Shown: positions 25,703-34,229 of the stretch, piece after piece
Position numbering within the stretch: position 1 is the first letter of the stretch
How the letters are laid out: every line of letters starts with the position of its first letter
Assembly (NCBI RefSeq): GCF_003340495.1
Contig: NZ_QASA01000001.1
Coordinates: 5,890,001 to 5,954,000, forward strand
From: Adhaeribacter pallidiroseus
GTDB taxonomy: Bacteria > Bacteroidota > Bacteroidia > Cytophagales > Hymenobacteraceae
DNA: 64,000 bases
Direction: 5' to 3'
Made by a program: the position numbers and the translations under genes
Notes under the pieces: generated by a model
The model's input: only the letters and a program-made list of their open reading frames with translations
Told to the model about the DNA's origin: nothing
Database searches by the model: none

Positions 25703-26263
25703 TTAATAGAGCTGATAATACTTTTCTAAATCCTTGTGCTTGCCCAGCTTGCGGGCTATTTTGGCCATCAACCCGAACAAACCATTCATCAGGCTGATAC
25801 CTCCGGCAATTTTGGTTTCCGATAATTCTACCAGCAGGGCCAGGTGCCAGATACTTTTGGGCATTCCATTGGGCCGCATTAGACCATCAGTGGCCAGGCC
25901 ATAGCCGGCTTGCAGGGCTTTCTCAAAACCTCTGTTTCCCGGCTCCAGAATTACATCACACACCAGTGTTTCTTTGGATATATTAGACCAAGCATGCCGC
26001 GTATTAGTTGGCACGATAGCTTTTTCACCGGCCCGCAATACCAGCTTGCTGTGGCCTAATTGCAAACGGAGGGTTCCGGAACGTACGATAAATGTTTCCG
26101 AAAAGGTATTGTGGTAATGCGGATTTACCTGGCCGCCGGGTGCAACTTCCAACAAACCGTGGGTACGTTTGCCGCCACTTTCCCCGGAGGTTTCTAAAAA
26201 GGTCACGTAATCTTTCTGGACGGGATTGTAAAATCGTCTTGGAAGGGTGTTATTTGTATGCAT
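25703..26263 (-). CDS. Cupin-domain protein (family A)
   Basis: A 186-residue protein with one RmlC-type cupin. Metal-site motif 1 is VNPHYHNTFSETFIVRSG (two His and Glu), and motif 2 is GEKAIVPTNTRHAWSN. A C-terminal helical region (GFEKALQAGYGLATDGLMRPN ...) is shared with the cupin at 32215 and may bind a partner. A damaged copy of its 3' two-thirds lies at 27590-27855. Together with the cupin B fragment just upstream it shows that a B-A gene pair was duplicated. It probably binds a small ligand or acts as a dioxygenase or isomerase. Confidence 0.85.
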   Translation of the reverse strand: MHTNNTLPRRFYNPVQKDYVTFLETSGESGGKRTHGLLEVAPGGQVNPHYHNTFSETFIVRSGTLRLQLGHSKLVLRAGEKAIVPTNTRHAWSNISKETLVCDVILEPGNRGFEKALQAGYGLATDGLMRPNGMPKSIWHLALLVELSETKIAGGISLMNGLFGLMAKIARKLGKHKDLEKYYQLY

Positions 26264-26473
26264 GATAGGATTGTTTATAATGGTTTAAAGTTTATAATAG
26301 ATGAAGTGCATAATGAATCCGGATATCTGGTGCGGCTACGGCTTGTTGTATGGCTAACTTCTGTTGTGGCAGTTGGTAAATAAATCTGTCTTAAACAATC
26401 TCTATAAGGATAGGAGCTCTCGCGAGAAGAGTTCAAGCAGCTGTCGCAACATTTTTTAAAAATTTAGCAGGAA

Positions 26474-26735
26474 TTAAACCAGGAGTTTTTCGGGTGGCAG
26501 AAACTCCATGTATTTTTCCAGAACCTGCCGCATGGCTTGCAATTGCTGTGGGATAGGAAGTTCCTCCTCAGCCATTAATAAGTAAGGCTCCTCCCAAGGC
26601 TGACCTAATTCCTGCAACAAACCTTCCATTACCTGAGCACTGTGCAATACTAGAAAACGCCCGGGGGTATCGCTTACATTTTTGAATTTGTGTCAGGTCA
26701 TAGAAGGAATGGACAGCACATCGCCGGGTTGTGGA
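26474..26735 (-). pseudogene. Broken copy of cupin B (nonsense mutation, 5' end lost)
   Basis: The minus strand matches the C-terminal half of the cupin at 28046-28555 nearly codon for codon: QPGDVLSIPSM, then a stop where the intact gene has Trp (TGG to TGA), then KNVSDTPGRFLV, MEGLLQELGQPWEE and MRQVLEKYMEFLPPE. The start and first cupin motif are missing, cut off by the membrane-protein gene next to it. Confidence 0.85.
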
Positions 26736-26746
26736 CATGGTAAAGT

Positions 26747-27445
26747 TTAATAAAAAATAGTAGCAAACTTTTCCCCAACGGCCTGCCATAAAAAGCCATC
26801 CCGGAACTGCCATGCCAGGTGCCCCAATACCATCACCAGCACGGTAATGGAATACGGCGCAACAGGCTTTTTCTGAAAAATGTCTGTTATCAACAGCAGG
26901 AAAGCAATAGCTATTATAAGGTAATTAGCATAGTCAACGGCATCCAGAAACGGTACATTGAAAAATATAATTTGCACCCTGCCTAGCGCCGGGCCAATCA
27001 TAAGCAGGGAGGTTCCCAACATATACCGCATGTGAATGCGGGATTTCTTTTTATTCCAAATGGCTAGGCCATAAAGAACAGCAAAGGCCAAGAGGGCAGG
27101 AATGATCTGCGCTAGGCTTGCAATGGCTTGCTGTGGTGATACGGCAATCATTTTGTTGTAACTAATCTTGCCAACCATAAAAATGGAAAGAAGCAGCAAT
27201 GGCACCACAAAATAAGATGCTTTACCGACTGCCCTGTGCAGCGACAGCTTTCCGGACCTGATCAATAGCGGCTGAACAATAAGCATAAAGATCCACAGCA
27301 TCATCAGTAGTCCATGCATGTGGTGCGTATATCCAAACCCTTGGAAAGTGGGAAAGGACACGATATATGTTTTCCAGAATCCCCATACGACAACAAAAAA
27401 GATACTCATAAAGAAAATGTGAATATAGTTGTAAGCTCTTTCCAT
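26747..27445 (-). CDS. Seven-helix membrane protein, possibly DUF2306-like
   Basis: A 232-residue protein with about seven hydrophobic helices and few soluble residues. Conserved-looking polar sites inside or near helices are YTHHMHGLLMMLWIF, LSLHRAVGKASYFVVPL, a second SRIHMRYMLGTSLL, and HLAWQF near the end. The His and Arg spacing resembles heme- or quinone-linked DUF2306 proteins, but I am not sure. It sits between the two halves of a duplicated cupin pair, as if inserted there. Confidence 0.7.
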   Translation of the reverse strand: MERAYNYIHIFFMSIFFVVVWGFWKTYIVSFPTFQGFGYTHHMHGLLMMLWIFMLIVQPLLIRSGKLSLHRAVGKASYFVVPLLLLSIFMVGKISYNKMIAVSPQQAIASLAQIIPALLAFAVLYGLAIWNKKKSRIHMRYMLGTSLLMIGPALGRVQIIFFNVPFLDAVDYANYLIIAIAFLLLITDIFQKKPVAPYSITVLVMVLGHLAWQFRDGFLWQAVGEKFATIFY

Positions 27446-27589
27446 AACGGTGATTTTAAGTATAAGAAAAAATGATACCTCCCTTTAATTTTTCAAGGGT
27501 TGTTCGGGTGAACAGTTAGATTTTTAAAAATTTTGGAAGATTTGTTAATAATTAATTGCCATTATTTAAAGTTTTGACAGGCTGTTCAA

Positions 27590-27855
27590 AACACTTAAGC
27601 CTCCGGCAATTCTGGTATCCAACAATTCCACCAGCAAGGCCAGATGCCAGAAGTTTTGGGCCTGCCATTCGGTTGAATCAAACCAGCCGTAGTCAGACCA
27701 TAGCCGGCCTGCAAGGCTTTTTCAAAACCTCTGTTTTCCGGCTTCAGAATTAAATCACATACTAACTTTTCTTTAGTTGTATGAGACCAGGCAAGCCAAG
27801 TGTTCTTTGGCACCGTAGCTTTTTCACCGGCCGCAATACCAGCTTGTTTAAAATG
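27590..27855 (-). pseudogene. Broken copy of cupin A
   Basis: About 255 bp match the 3' part of the cupin at 25703-26263 at roughly four of five bases, including CTCCGGCAATT, CCATAGCCGGC and the segment for GEKAIVP. Small indels break the frame and the first cupin motif and start are absent. It lies downstream of intact cupin B. The flanking spacer to 28045 also resembles the spacer at 26270-26470. Confidence 0.8.
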
Positions 27856-28045
27856 ATTTAATGTTTATAATTAATGGAATAAATACTGGATCTAAAATCT
27901 GCTGTGGCAAATGCTTGGGTAAAAGCTATTCTTAAGTTGGACAGTTGGTAGATAAATCTATCCTGGACTGCCCCGATAAAATGGAGGCTTTACCCAAAGG
28001 TGTTCAAGCAATTGTTGACTTAATTTTTAAAAATTCCTATGGAAA

Positions 28046-28555
28046 TTACCGGGTGAGTTGGTCCGGGGGCAGAAACTCCATGTACTTTTCCAGAACCTGC
28101 CGCATGGCCTGCAATTGCTGCGGGGTAGGAGGCACCTCCTCAGCTATCAAAAAGGAAGAATCCTCCCAAGGCTGACCTAATTCCTGCAGCAAGCCTTCCA
28201 TTACCGGAGAACTGTGCACTACCAGAAAACGCCCGGGGGTATCACTCACATTTTTAAAATTATGCCACGCCATGGAAGGAATAGACAGCACATCGCCGGG
28301 TTGTACCAGTTGCGTCCGTATCCGTGAATGGCTATCCGTGGTACTAACGAGAAAGGTGCCTTTCAGGAAGTAAAAGGTTTCGGCGTATACATGCCGGTGC
28401 AACATGGGCGGGCCTCCGCCGGCAGGTACGGTTACTTCTAATACCAGCATTGTTCCGCCAGTTTCCTGGCTGCCGGCTTTTACGATAACCAGATCGGAAC
28501 CCAACAGAAAATACTTGCCGGTTCCGGCTTTTATTAAATGGATTGTTTGCATCAC
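28046..28555 (-). CDS. Cupin-domain protein (family B)
   Basis: A 169-residue single cupin. Motif 1 is PPMLHRHVYAETFYFLKG (His, His, Glu), and motif 2 is QPGDVLSIPSMAWHNFKN. The C-terminus has a helical tail (MRQVLEKYMEFLPPDQL). It is of the quercetinase/'small-ligand' cupin type; a metal is expected but the reaction is unknown. Its own degraded duplicate is at 26474-26735. It probably formed an operon with a family A cupin, now broken, immediately downstream. Confidence 0.85.
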   Translation of the reverse strand: MMQTIHLIKAGTGKYFLLGSDLVIVKAGSQETGGTMLVLEVTVPAGGGPPMLHRHVYAETFYFLKGTFLVSTTDSHSRIRTQLVQPGDVLSIPSMAWHNFKNVSDTPGRFLVVHSSPVMEGLLQELGQPWEDSSFLIAEEVPPTPQQLQAMRQVLEKYMEFLPPDQLTR

Positions 28556-28714
28556 GTATTTTATAGATGAAATTGTATGACAGATATTCTAAATTTACAT
28601 TCAACTCTGTGAGAGAAATTAACGATTGCTGCTTGCTGCTATTGGACTGGGCAAGAGGACCATTGCCCAAGTGGAAAGTGCCTAAATTTTTAAAATGGAG
28701 AAACTTGGCAACAA

Positions 28715-28822
28715 CTAAGTACTTGGACAAAATTAAGTTGGTAAAATATTGATTTTAAGTAATTTATGGTTAAAGTTATAACAATCGAATAACGACCAAC
28801 TAAAAACGACCAACTACTTAAA
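28715..28822 (+). repeat. Dispersed ~110-bp intergenic repeat, copy 3
   Basis: The left block is CTAAGTACTTGGACAAAATT and the right block is ACAATCGAATAACGACC followed by AACGACCAACTACTTA. The element fills much of the gap 28556-28904, which has no gene. Confidence 0.65.
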
Positions 28823-28904
28823 TACAGATGCTAAGTGGGCTAAAAGCAAGCTATTTACCTAGGTAGCAAAGCTATTTGCCAATCGGGGGCAAAATGAAAT
28901 ATCT

Positions 28905-29669
28905 CTATTTTTCAACTTGCTGTAGATCCTTTGTTTTATCCGTGACCAGGTCAACTTCCAGAAAAGCTTTATTAGTAGGCAATACCAACGATAATTCGTG
29001 GTATTTTTCTGTTTGAACCGTACCCCTTTCCATTATAAAGTCCAGCACATGCCCGCCCCGTTTTCCATCGGCCGATAAAAAATGCAGGTGAAAGCCCGGT
29101 ATATTTATTCCCTTTACATAAGCGGGGCTTCGAAAACCTACCAGGGTGCCCCTTATATTTTGGTAATTAAAAACCGATTGTTGATCCACTATTTGGGTCA
29201 TTTTGGGATAAGGCTTCGTTTGCGCCGGAACACTGCGTACCTTAATCGAAAAAACACCTTCCACCCAGATAGCATAGGATAAATTAGGGGAAGCGAGCAC
29301 CTTGTCCATTTCTTTTTGGAAGGAAGTATACGTTAGATCGTCTGGTAAATGGTGTTGTTGCCCTTCTTGGAAAAAAGAGACCGTTGCCCACGGAATGCGG
29401 GTAGTATCCTGTACTTCCTGGCTCGAACCATCCGCCTGAATCTGGTATACTTTCCCGTTCAGCATTAGCAGCTCACCATTTAAGCTGTGAAATGTACCAA
29501 TACCAAAATTGCCACGTTGCTTTAATTCCTTCACGGTAAAGGTGCCCTCATACAAGCCGGCTAATAAAGCATCGATGGTGGAAAAAGTAGTAGCCACGCC
29601 TTTTTGGGCAAAAACTTGATTAAAATTTAAAAAAAAGGTGAATAATAAAATTAAACGAATAAAATGCAT
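28905..29669 (-). CDS. budA: Acetolactate decarboxylase, exported
   Basis: This enzyme decarboxylates alpha-acetolactate to acetoin using zinc. Family blocks are TIDALLAGLYEGTFTVKEL, NFGIGTFHSLNGELLMLNG, VYQIQADG, YQNIRGTLVGFRSPAY, and GFHLHFLSADGKRGGHVLDF with the zinc-binding His cluster. The start at 29669 gives 254 residues headed by a signal peptide (MHFIRLILLFTFFLN ... VFAQ). An ATG at 29771 would add 34 residues, also hydrophobic in part. No acetolactate synthase is nearby. It shares a strand and a close junction with the membrane protein upstream. Confidence 0.92.
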   Translation of the reverse strand: MHFIRLILLFTFFLNFNQVFAQKGVATTFSTIDALLAGLYEGTFTVKELKQRGNFGIGTFHSLNGELLMLNGKVYQIQADGSSQEVQDTTRIPWATVSFFQEGQQHHLPDDLTYTSFQKEMDKVLASPNLSYAIWVEGVFSIKVRSVPAQTKPYPKMTQIVDQQSVFNYQNIRGTLVGFRSPAYVKGINIPGFHLHFLSADGKRGGHVLDFIMERGTVQTEKYHELSLVLPTNKAFLEVDLVTDKTKDLQQVEK

Positions 29670-29774
29670 CGGGGTAATAGTCATCTTAGTAGGGTTAGAT
29701 AGCAGCCCCTGGATAAAGCCGGTTCGCAGCAAAACGCTTAGAATTTTTCCCGCCACTGCTTGATTCCGCAAGAA

Positions 29775-30338
29775 TTAATACTCGTACTGAGGTCTTGTTT
29801 TTAAAGTGCTTCTTTCGGTAGCCATGCCAATTCCCAGAAATAACCAAGGCACACCCCAACCCATAATCGCCACCAGGTCGGGGTGGCCGGTAATAACCAG
29901 TAGCGGGAACATCACCAGAAAAGGATAAAGCCCCACGAACAGCGGCAAGGTGCCTTTGAAGCCCGGCCAGCGTTTACCCACCAGTACCTGAATGCCCGTA
30001 ACCACCATCCCGATTCCCGACAATAAAGCACCTAGCGGCAGGAACATTTTGGTATTCATGTGCAGCCAGTAACCGAAAAAATAATTAATGGAATAGGAAA
30101 TTGCCCCGGCCGCGGCAATCGAAACGCCCAATGCTTTCCATTTGCTGCCGCTCGCAATTTTCCACCGGTACAAATACGATAAGATCAGGAGAATACCTAT
30201 TTGGCCCAGCGTCCATAATCCACCCAAAATAGCATTCAGCGAGTGGCTTGGCGGATAAGAAGACCACACCACGAACTCCGTTAGGTAGCAAATGCCGGGT
30301 AGCAAGAAAAATGCGGATAGATGGTTGTTTCTTTTCAT
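29775..30338 (-). CDS. Six-helix membrane protein, function unknown
   Basis: A 187-residue polytopic protein; helices are predicted at ~8-28, 36-56, 66-88, 96-116, 128-150 and 155-175. Notable short motifs are WKALGVSIAAAGAISYSINY and GHPDLVAIMGWGVPWLFLG. I recognise no family. The 105-bp gap to the budA start used here suggests co-transcription. Confidence 0.65.
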   Translation of the reverse strand: MKRNNHLSAFFLLPGICYLTEFVVWSSYPPSHSLNAILGGLWTLGQIGILLILSYLYRWKIASGSKWKALGVSIAAAGAISYSINYFFGYWLHMNTKMFLPLGALLSGIGMVVTGIQVLVGKRWPGFKGTLPLFVGLYPFLVMFPLLVITGHPDLVAIMGWGVPWLFLGIGMATERSTLKTRPQYEY

Positions 30339-30401
30339 GATTTAATTGTTTGCTAGTTCCTCTGGACCAGAGTAGCCCGGAGGATGAGATTTTTTTAAAT
30401 T

Positions 30402-31970
30402 TTATTGCAGAAGAGCCGGATTAGTGGTAGCGCCAATGGAAGTAGAACCTTGAAAACCAGAACCGATTGACTGCTTTTCGCCGTACACGTTTACGCTGAA
30501 TAACTTAGTACCGCTAATGAGGTACAGTTTGCCCGAATAACCAGTCATTAGCGTGGTGCCGGGGAAAACTGCGCCACCCGTTACCGCGCCGGTTGCCACA
30601 TTCACCCGAAACAGCTGATCGCCGCGCAACACGTAAATTTCGTCGGAGGTGCCGTCCATGGCGGCAATTCCTTTTACATCGTACCAAGACTGGCCGGTTA
30701 TATTCATTTCCGGTTTACCCGTAGTGGTGTTAATCTTGTACAAAACATTTTTCCAAATCATGTACACGTAATTCTTATGGTAGTAAATGGCCTGGGTGCC
30801 GCTCCAGTTCTCCAGGGCTTGGGGTCCGCCCAGGCGGGTATGATTGCCGTATTTATCAATCTTCCAGAGCCGGATGCCTTGCTGGGCGTATAAGTTACCC
30901 TGCGGATCTTTCCCCGTTACGCCCACCGGGTTTTCCCAGTAACCGTTCCCCACCTTTTCGTAGGCGCCATTAAAGCGGTTTGTTTTCCATAAGTTCAGGC
31001 CTTGCATGCCCCAGATGTAGCGATCGTCTTCGGCCAGCGTTTTCGCGGCACCATCCCAGCCCGGACCCAGGTTGGCCATGCTGCCATCTTTTACATTTAC
31101 CGCGAAGAGAGAACCTCCCTTAACAATGTAGAGGTTCGCGTACATCGAAATGACGGTTTGGGCATCTAAACTTGTCGGGGTGGTGCTGGGGTCAATAGGT
31201 TGCCCGTCTTTCCGGGTCATGGTTGGCTGGTTGTTTTGCGAAAAAACCAAGGGACCATACATCATTACCGACTGATAATCGAAAGAGCCTAAATCAAATC
31301 CATATCCTGCCGGCCAGCGGTTAAAATAGGGCCTTGCTTCGGGCTTGATATTGTTCCAGTGGATGGTGAGGTAAATTTCCCGGTCCTGCCGGATGTGTTC
31401 GTGAAATAAGCCAATGGCATGGCCGATTTCATGGGTAACCACCCGGAGGCTCCAGTCATCTACTAACCAGATGTTTTGCGGACCGCCTATCCGGCCGACA
31501 CTGGATAAGTTGATATTTGGGTCTTTCACAAACTTTATATAGTCTTTCTCATTTGTCCGTTTTACAAAGTCGAGTGGGGTCCTTATTTCCCAGGCAGCAA
31601 TTGCCTTTTGGATAATATCCTGCCGCATGCCCGGCTCTATTTCGTAAGGGATGGTAAAATTTTGCCAGCGGTAGTTCTTGTTGGCCATGCCGGCGCCACT
31701 GGTGCGGGCAACGGGGCTGGTCGTACTCTCCGATAAATCTTCAGCGGTAAGTGCTATATCTCCTTCCAGAATAGCCTGGCCATTTACTTCCTGGTACGTG
31801 ATGGGTATACCCCGGAAAGTACCTTTTTTAAATACAGAAGTGCTATCGTTTGGGGTACTATCTTTTACGGCATTAGGTACTTGTTTTTCTAAATCTTTTT
31901 CGCAGGAGGTGAGCAACGAAAAAGACAATAGAATTCCGGTTGCCCAAAAGGGCAAAAATTTTGTTTTCAT
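30402..31970 (-). CDS. Astacin-like (M12A) metallopeptidase lipoprotein with beta-propeller tail
   Basis: A 522-residue lipoprotein (SLLTSC, Cys23). Residues ~97-275 form an astacin-type protease: IPYEIEPGMRQDIIQKAI, then the zinc site HEIGHAIGLFH at 180-190 (HExxHxxGxxH) and the Met-turn SVMMYG at 235-240. Residues ~280-522 carry about six short repeats of the tectonin/propeller type (GSLFAVNVKDGSM, RFNGAYEKVGNGYW, WYDVKGIAAMDGTSDEIYVL), probably for binding surface glycans. The signal contains FLPFWATG, almost identical to the alpha/beta hydrolase at 38715. A deleted relative lies at 20315-21023. Confidence 0.92.
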   Translation of the reverse strand: MKTKFLPFWATGILLSFSLLTSCEKDLEKQVPNAVKDSTPNDSTSVFKKGTFRGIPITYQEVNGQAILEGDIALTAEDLSESTTSPVARTSGAGMANKNYRWQNFTIPYEIEPGMRQDIIQKAIAAWEIRTPLDFVKRTNEKDYIKFVKDPNINLSSVGRIGGPQNIWLVDDWSLRVVTHEIGHAIGLFHEHIRQDREIYLTIHWNNIKPEARPYFNRWPAGYGFDLGSFDYQSVMMYGPLVFSQNNQPTMTRKDGQPIDPSTTPTSLDAQTVISMYANLYIVKGGSLFAVNVKDGSMANLGPGWDGAAKTLAEDDRYIWGMQGLNLWKTNRFNGAYEKVGNGYWENPVGVTGKDPQGNLYAQQGIRLWKIDKYGNHTRLGGPQALENWSGTQAIYYHKNYVYMIWKNVLYKINTTTGKPEMNITGQSWYDVKGIAAMDGTSDEIYVLRGDQLFRVNVATGAVTGGAVFPGTTLMTGYSGKLYLISGTKLFSVNVYGEKQSIGSGFQGSTSIGATTNPALLQ

Positions 31971-32214
31971 AAAATTAATTAATTGTTTACTGTTTAAATG
32001 TTAAAGGTGCCCTGGGGGTATAATGGGCCGGGCCGGCCCCAGTTCAGCGTAACGTTTTAAGGTACATTTCCCTTAAGGCAAGGAAAGATGATTTTAATGG
32101 CGCATCAACCAGCAATAATTTTTTAAATTTTTTGTATGAAACAGCGGCATGAAGCTAGGAAGAACAACTAGATCAAAATGGCTTAAAAAACGTGCTGCTT
32201 CCCCCGAATTTGCA

Positions 32215-32838
32215 TTAAACTAAGTTTTTACAATACCTATTCATTAGCCTTTCTTCCTCTCCGCGTTTGCGGGCCCGGGCAGCCAGAAACTTAAGTAGAG
32301 GAGCAAGCAGTACGAATATACCGGGCAAGGAGGTATCGCCCATTTCGGCGATTAAAGCAGTCAGGGCTAAACTCTTGGGCAAGCCTTTTTTATCTGTTTG
32401 TCCATCCTGGGCCAGGCCGTACAAGATGCGCAGCATGTACTCAAAACCTTCGAAGCCAGGGGAGAGAACTAGATTAAACCGGATGGTTTCCGGACCGGGG
32501 TTAAAAAAATAATGAACTACTCCAATCGGCACGGTAAATGTTTCGCCGGGTTTCAGAATAACTGTTTTACCACCTGCCTTTACTCCTAAGTTTCCTTCTA
32601 ACGCCGTAAAGGTTTCGCTGTATTTTCGGTGAATATGCGGTACATTCTTGCCCCCTGGTAAAAGAGTTACTTCGCACTCGCTGTATTTTCCATCGGTTTC
32701 CACCGCCCTTTTTATAAAGGTGGCGGTATCTTTAAAAATAGGATTAACGATGGTACGTCCCGGATTTTCATCTGTTCCAGTCATTACTTTATTACTCTTT
32801 TTGGTATCTGGATGGGAGATAACTGCGTTTGCTTTCAT
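32215..32838 (-). CDS. Cupin-domain protein (family C)
   Basis: A 207-residue cytosolic cupin. Motif 1 is KNVPHIHRKYSETFTALEG, and motif 2 is GETFTVPIGVVHYFFNPG. It is followed by the same GFEYMLRILYGLAQDGQTDKKG helical segment as family A. The N-terminus (MKANAV ... GTDENPGRTIVNPIFKDTA) is duplicated as a fragment at 33775-33903. The promoter region carries the paired 18-bp palindromes shared with two other units, so it is probably co-regulated with the membrane cupin and the sigma factor. Confidence 0.85.
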   Translation of the reverse strand: MKANAVISHPDTKKSNKVMTGTDENPGRTIVNPIFKDTATFIKRAVETDGKYSECEVTLLPGGKNVPHIHRKYSETFTALEGNLGVKAGGKTVILKPGETFTVPIGVVHYFFNPGPETIRFNLVLSPGFEGFEYMLRILYGLAQDGQTDKKGLPKSLALTALIAEMGDTSLPGIFVLLAPLLKFLAARARKRGEEERLMNRYCKNLV

Positions 32839-32891
32839 GGGTTTATGAGATTATTATTTGGCAAAGAGCGGGAAATTAGCCTTAAGCAGCA

Positions 32892-32972
32892 ATCCCCGAA
32901 AACGGGGATATTCGTAAGAAAAAGTAGAAATTTGTAAAATCAGCGAATTAATCTATCCTCAATTGTGGGGAT
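32892..32972 (-). promoter_or_regulatory. Paired 18-bp palindromes, set 1 (cupin C promoter)
   Basis: ATCCCCGAAAACGGGGAT at 32892-32909 is a perfect palindrome around AAAA. ATCCTCAATTGTGGGGAT at 32955-32972 is near-perfect. Centres are 63 bp apart, six helical turns, and the nearer one is ~60 bp before the ATG. Conserved DNA between and beside them (GTAAGAAAAAG, TTGTAAAATCAG, GGCAAAGAGCGG) matches sets 2 and 3. Confidence 0.75.
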
Positions 32973-33067
32973 TATTCCTTCCACAACGCATCGGAGATAA
33001 GCTACTCGGGTGAGCACCATACTGGTTAAAGTACACCTCCGGGTTAAACTCGCTCCGGGTAGCAATA

Positions 33068-33754
33068 TTATATTGGTTTTTTCCATTTCTTGGAATATTG
33101 CGGTTTCCAGGTCCGGTAGCCCAAGAGCCTCGCCGTTGGCGCCAGAAGAAACGAAAGAACTTTTTGGGCCAGTATAGGAATATCGGCGGTGTAGGTTCGG
33201 TAATAATCAACAAAGAGCATGGCCTGTAAAAAAAATTCTGCTTTTGATCTGGGTCGGTCTTTTTCCGTAAAGAATCCGTGGGTCTGGGCCAGCATTAGAT
33301 CATGTTTAGCAGCCGGGACGACTCGATTAATCGTAACAATTTCCTCATTTCCTTTACTAACCGGTTGGTGAGCCGTGCCTCTGGGGATTGTCAAGGAATC
33401 GCCCGGCTGAAGTACGTGCTCCGAGCCGTTGCAGATCACCGTTAGACTTCCTTGTATAACTTTAAACGTTTCATCATAGTCGGTATGCATGTGGGCGCGG
33501 GGCACGGCTCCGCCCGGTTTGAGACGGAATTCCCGTAAAGAATACGCTCCGTTGGTTTCTATCCCGCTTTTAAGAAAAGTGATTTGCTCCCCGGCAAATG
33601 GATTGGTAATCACGTCTCCCGCAACCGGGTACATGGTATTATGGGGAAGCGGTTCCGGGAAAACATAACGATGAATAAATTGCCCAACAAAAATATATAC
33701 TAATAGAATGCAGATGATCACGGAAATGAGCCGGTAAAATTTTTTAATAAACAT
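33068..33754 (-). CDS. Membrane-anchored cupin protein
   Basis: Start ATG 33754 (MFIKKFYRLISVIICILLVY) gives 228 residues with one N-terminal membrane anchor; the cupin would face the periplasm. Motif 1 is PRAHMHTDYDETFKVIQG, and motif 2 is GDSLTIPRGTAHQPVSKG. A C-terminal region (LAQTHGFFTEKDRPRSKAEF ... VDYYRTYTADIPILAQK) has no cupin counterpart. Directly upstream lie the first 42 codons of a family C cupin and the shared palindromic promoter, so this gene seems to have taken over that promoter. The function is unknown. Confidence 0.82.
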   Translation of the reverse strand: MFIKKFYRLISVIICILLVYIFVGQFIHRYVFPEPLPHNTMYPVAGDVITNPFAGEQITFLKSGIETNGAYSLREFRLKPGGAVPRAHMHTDYDETFKVIQGSLTVICNGSEHVLQPGDSLTIPRGTAHQPVSKGNEEIVTINRVVPAAKHDLMLAQTHGFFTEKDRPRSKAEFFLQAMLFVDYYRTYTADIPILAQKVLSFLLAPTARLLGYRTWKPQYSKKWKKPI

Positions 33755-33774
33755 ATTCAAACAAACAGGTAGGT

Positions 33775-33903
33775 TTAGCAAACAGATGATGCGGTATCTT
33801 TAAAAACAGGATTAACAATGGTGCGATCCAGAGCATCGGTGCCCATCAATACCTTACCATACTTTCTAGTCACAAGGCTTGCCCTAAATTCAATAGCTTT
33901 CAT
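33775..33903 (-). pseudogene. 5' fragment of a family C cupin gene
   Basis: ATG 33903 opens a 42-codon frame, MKAIEFRASLVTRKYGKVLM then GTDALDRTIVNPVFKDTA, matching the N-terminus of the cupin at 32215-32838 (GTDENPGRTIVNPIFKDTA). Similarity ends after KDTA and a stop follows. It still has the palindromic promoter and leads into the membrane-anchored cupin gene, so it may now act as a leader ORF. Confidence 0.8.
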
Positions 33904-33957
33904 GTGTTTTTTTAAATTTTTATCGGGCAAATAGCGGTAAATTAGTCTTTAGCGACA

Positions 33958-34037
33958 ATCCCCAATAGTGGTGATTTTGTAAGTAAAAGAGGCACCTTGT
34001 AAAATTAAAAGAGTATCCCATCCCCATATTGGGGGAT
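33958..34037 (-). promoter_or_regulatory. Paired 18-bp palindromes, set 2 (membrane cupin unit)
   Basis: ATCCCCAATAGTGGTGAT at 33958-33975 and ATCCCCATATTGGGGGAT at 34020-34037 have centres 62 bp apart. Flanks CAAATAGCGGTAAATTAGTC and CTTGTAAAATTAAAA match set 1. Confidence 0.75.
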
Positions 34038-34092
34038 TACTTCTTCCTAAACAAATGTGGGAGAAGTTACCAGGGCGGGTAATAGGCTGGAT

Positions 34093-34124
34093 AAAAAGCT
34101 CATTAATATTAACGAGGCTTTTTA
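34093..34124 (-). terminator. Probable terminator of the DUF1772-like gene
   Basis: AAAAAGCTC and GAGGCTTTTT pair with a one-base bulge around an AT-rich loop. It lies ~105 bp beyond the stop of the membrane gene at 34230 and before palindrome set 2, insulating the two units. Confidence 0.55.
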
Positions 34125-34229
34125 TAGGAATTTAAAAAAAATAACTTTTTTACGGTTTAGAGATAAGTAAAGGATGCAGTCTTTGCTCATGCAGGGCACA
34201 ATGCTATAAGCTTACCATTCCGGATATTT

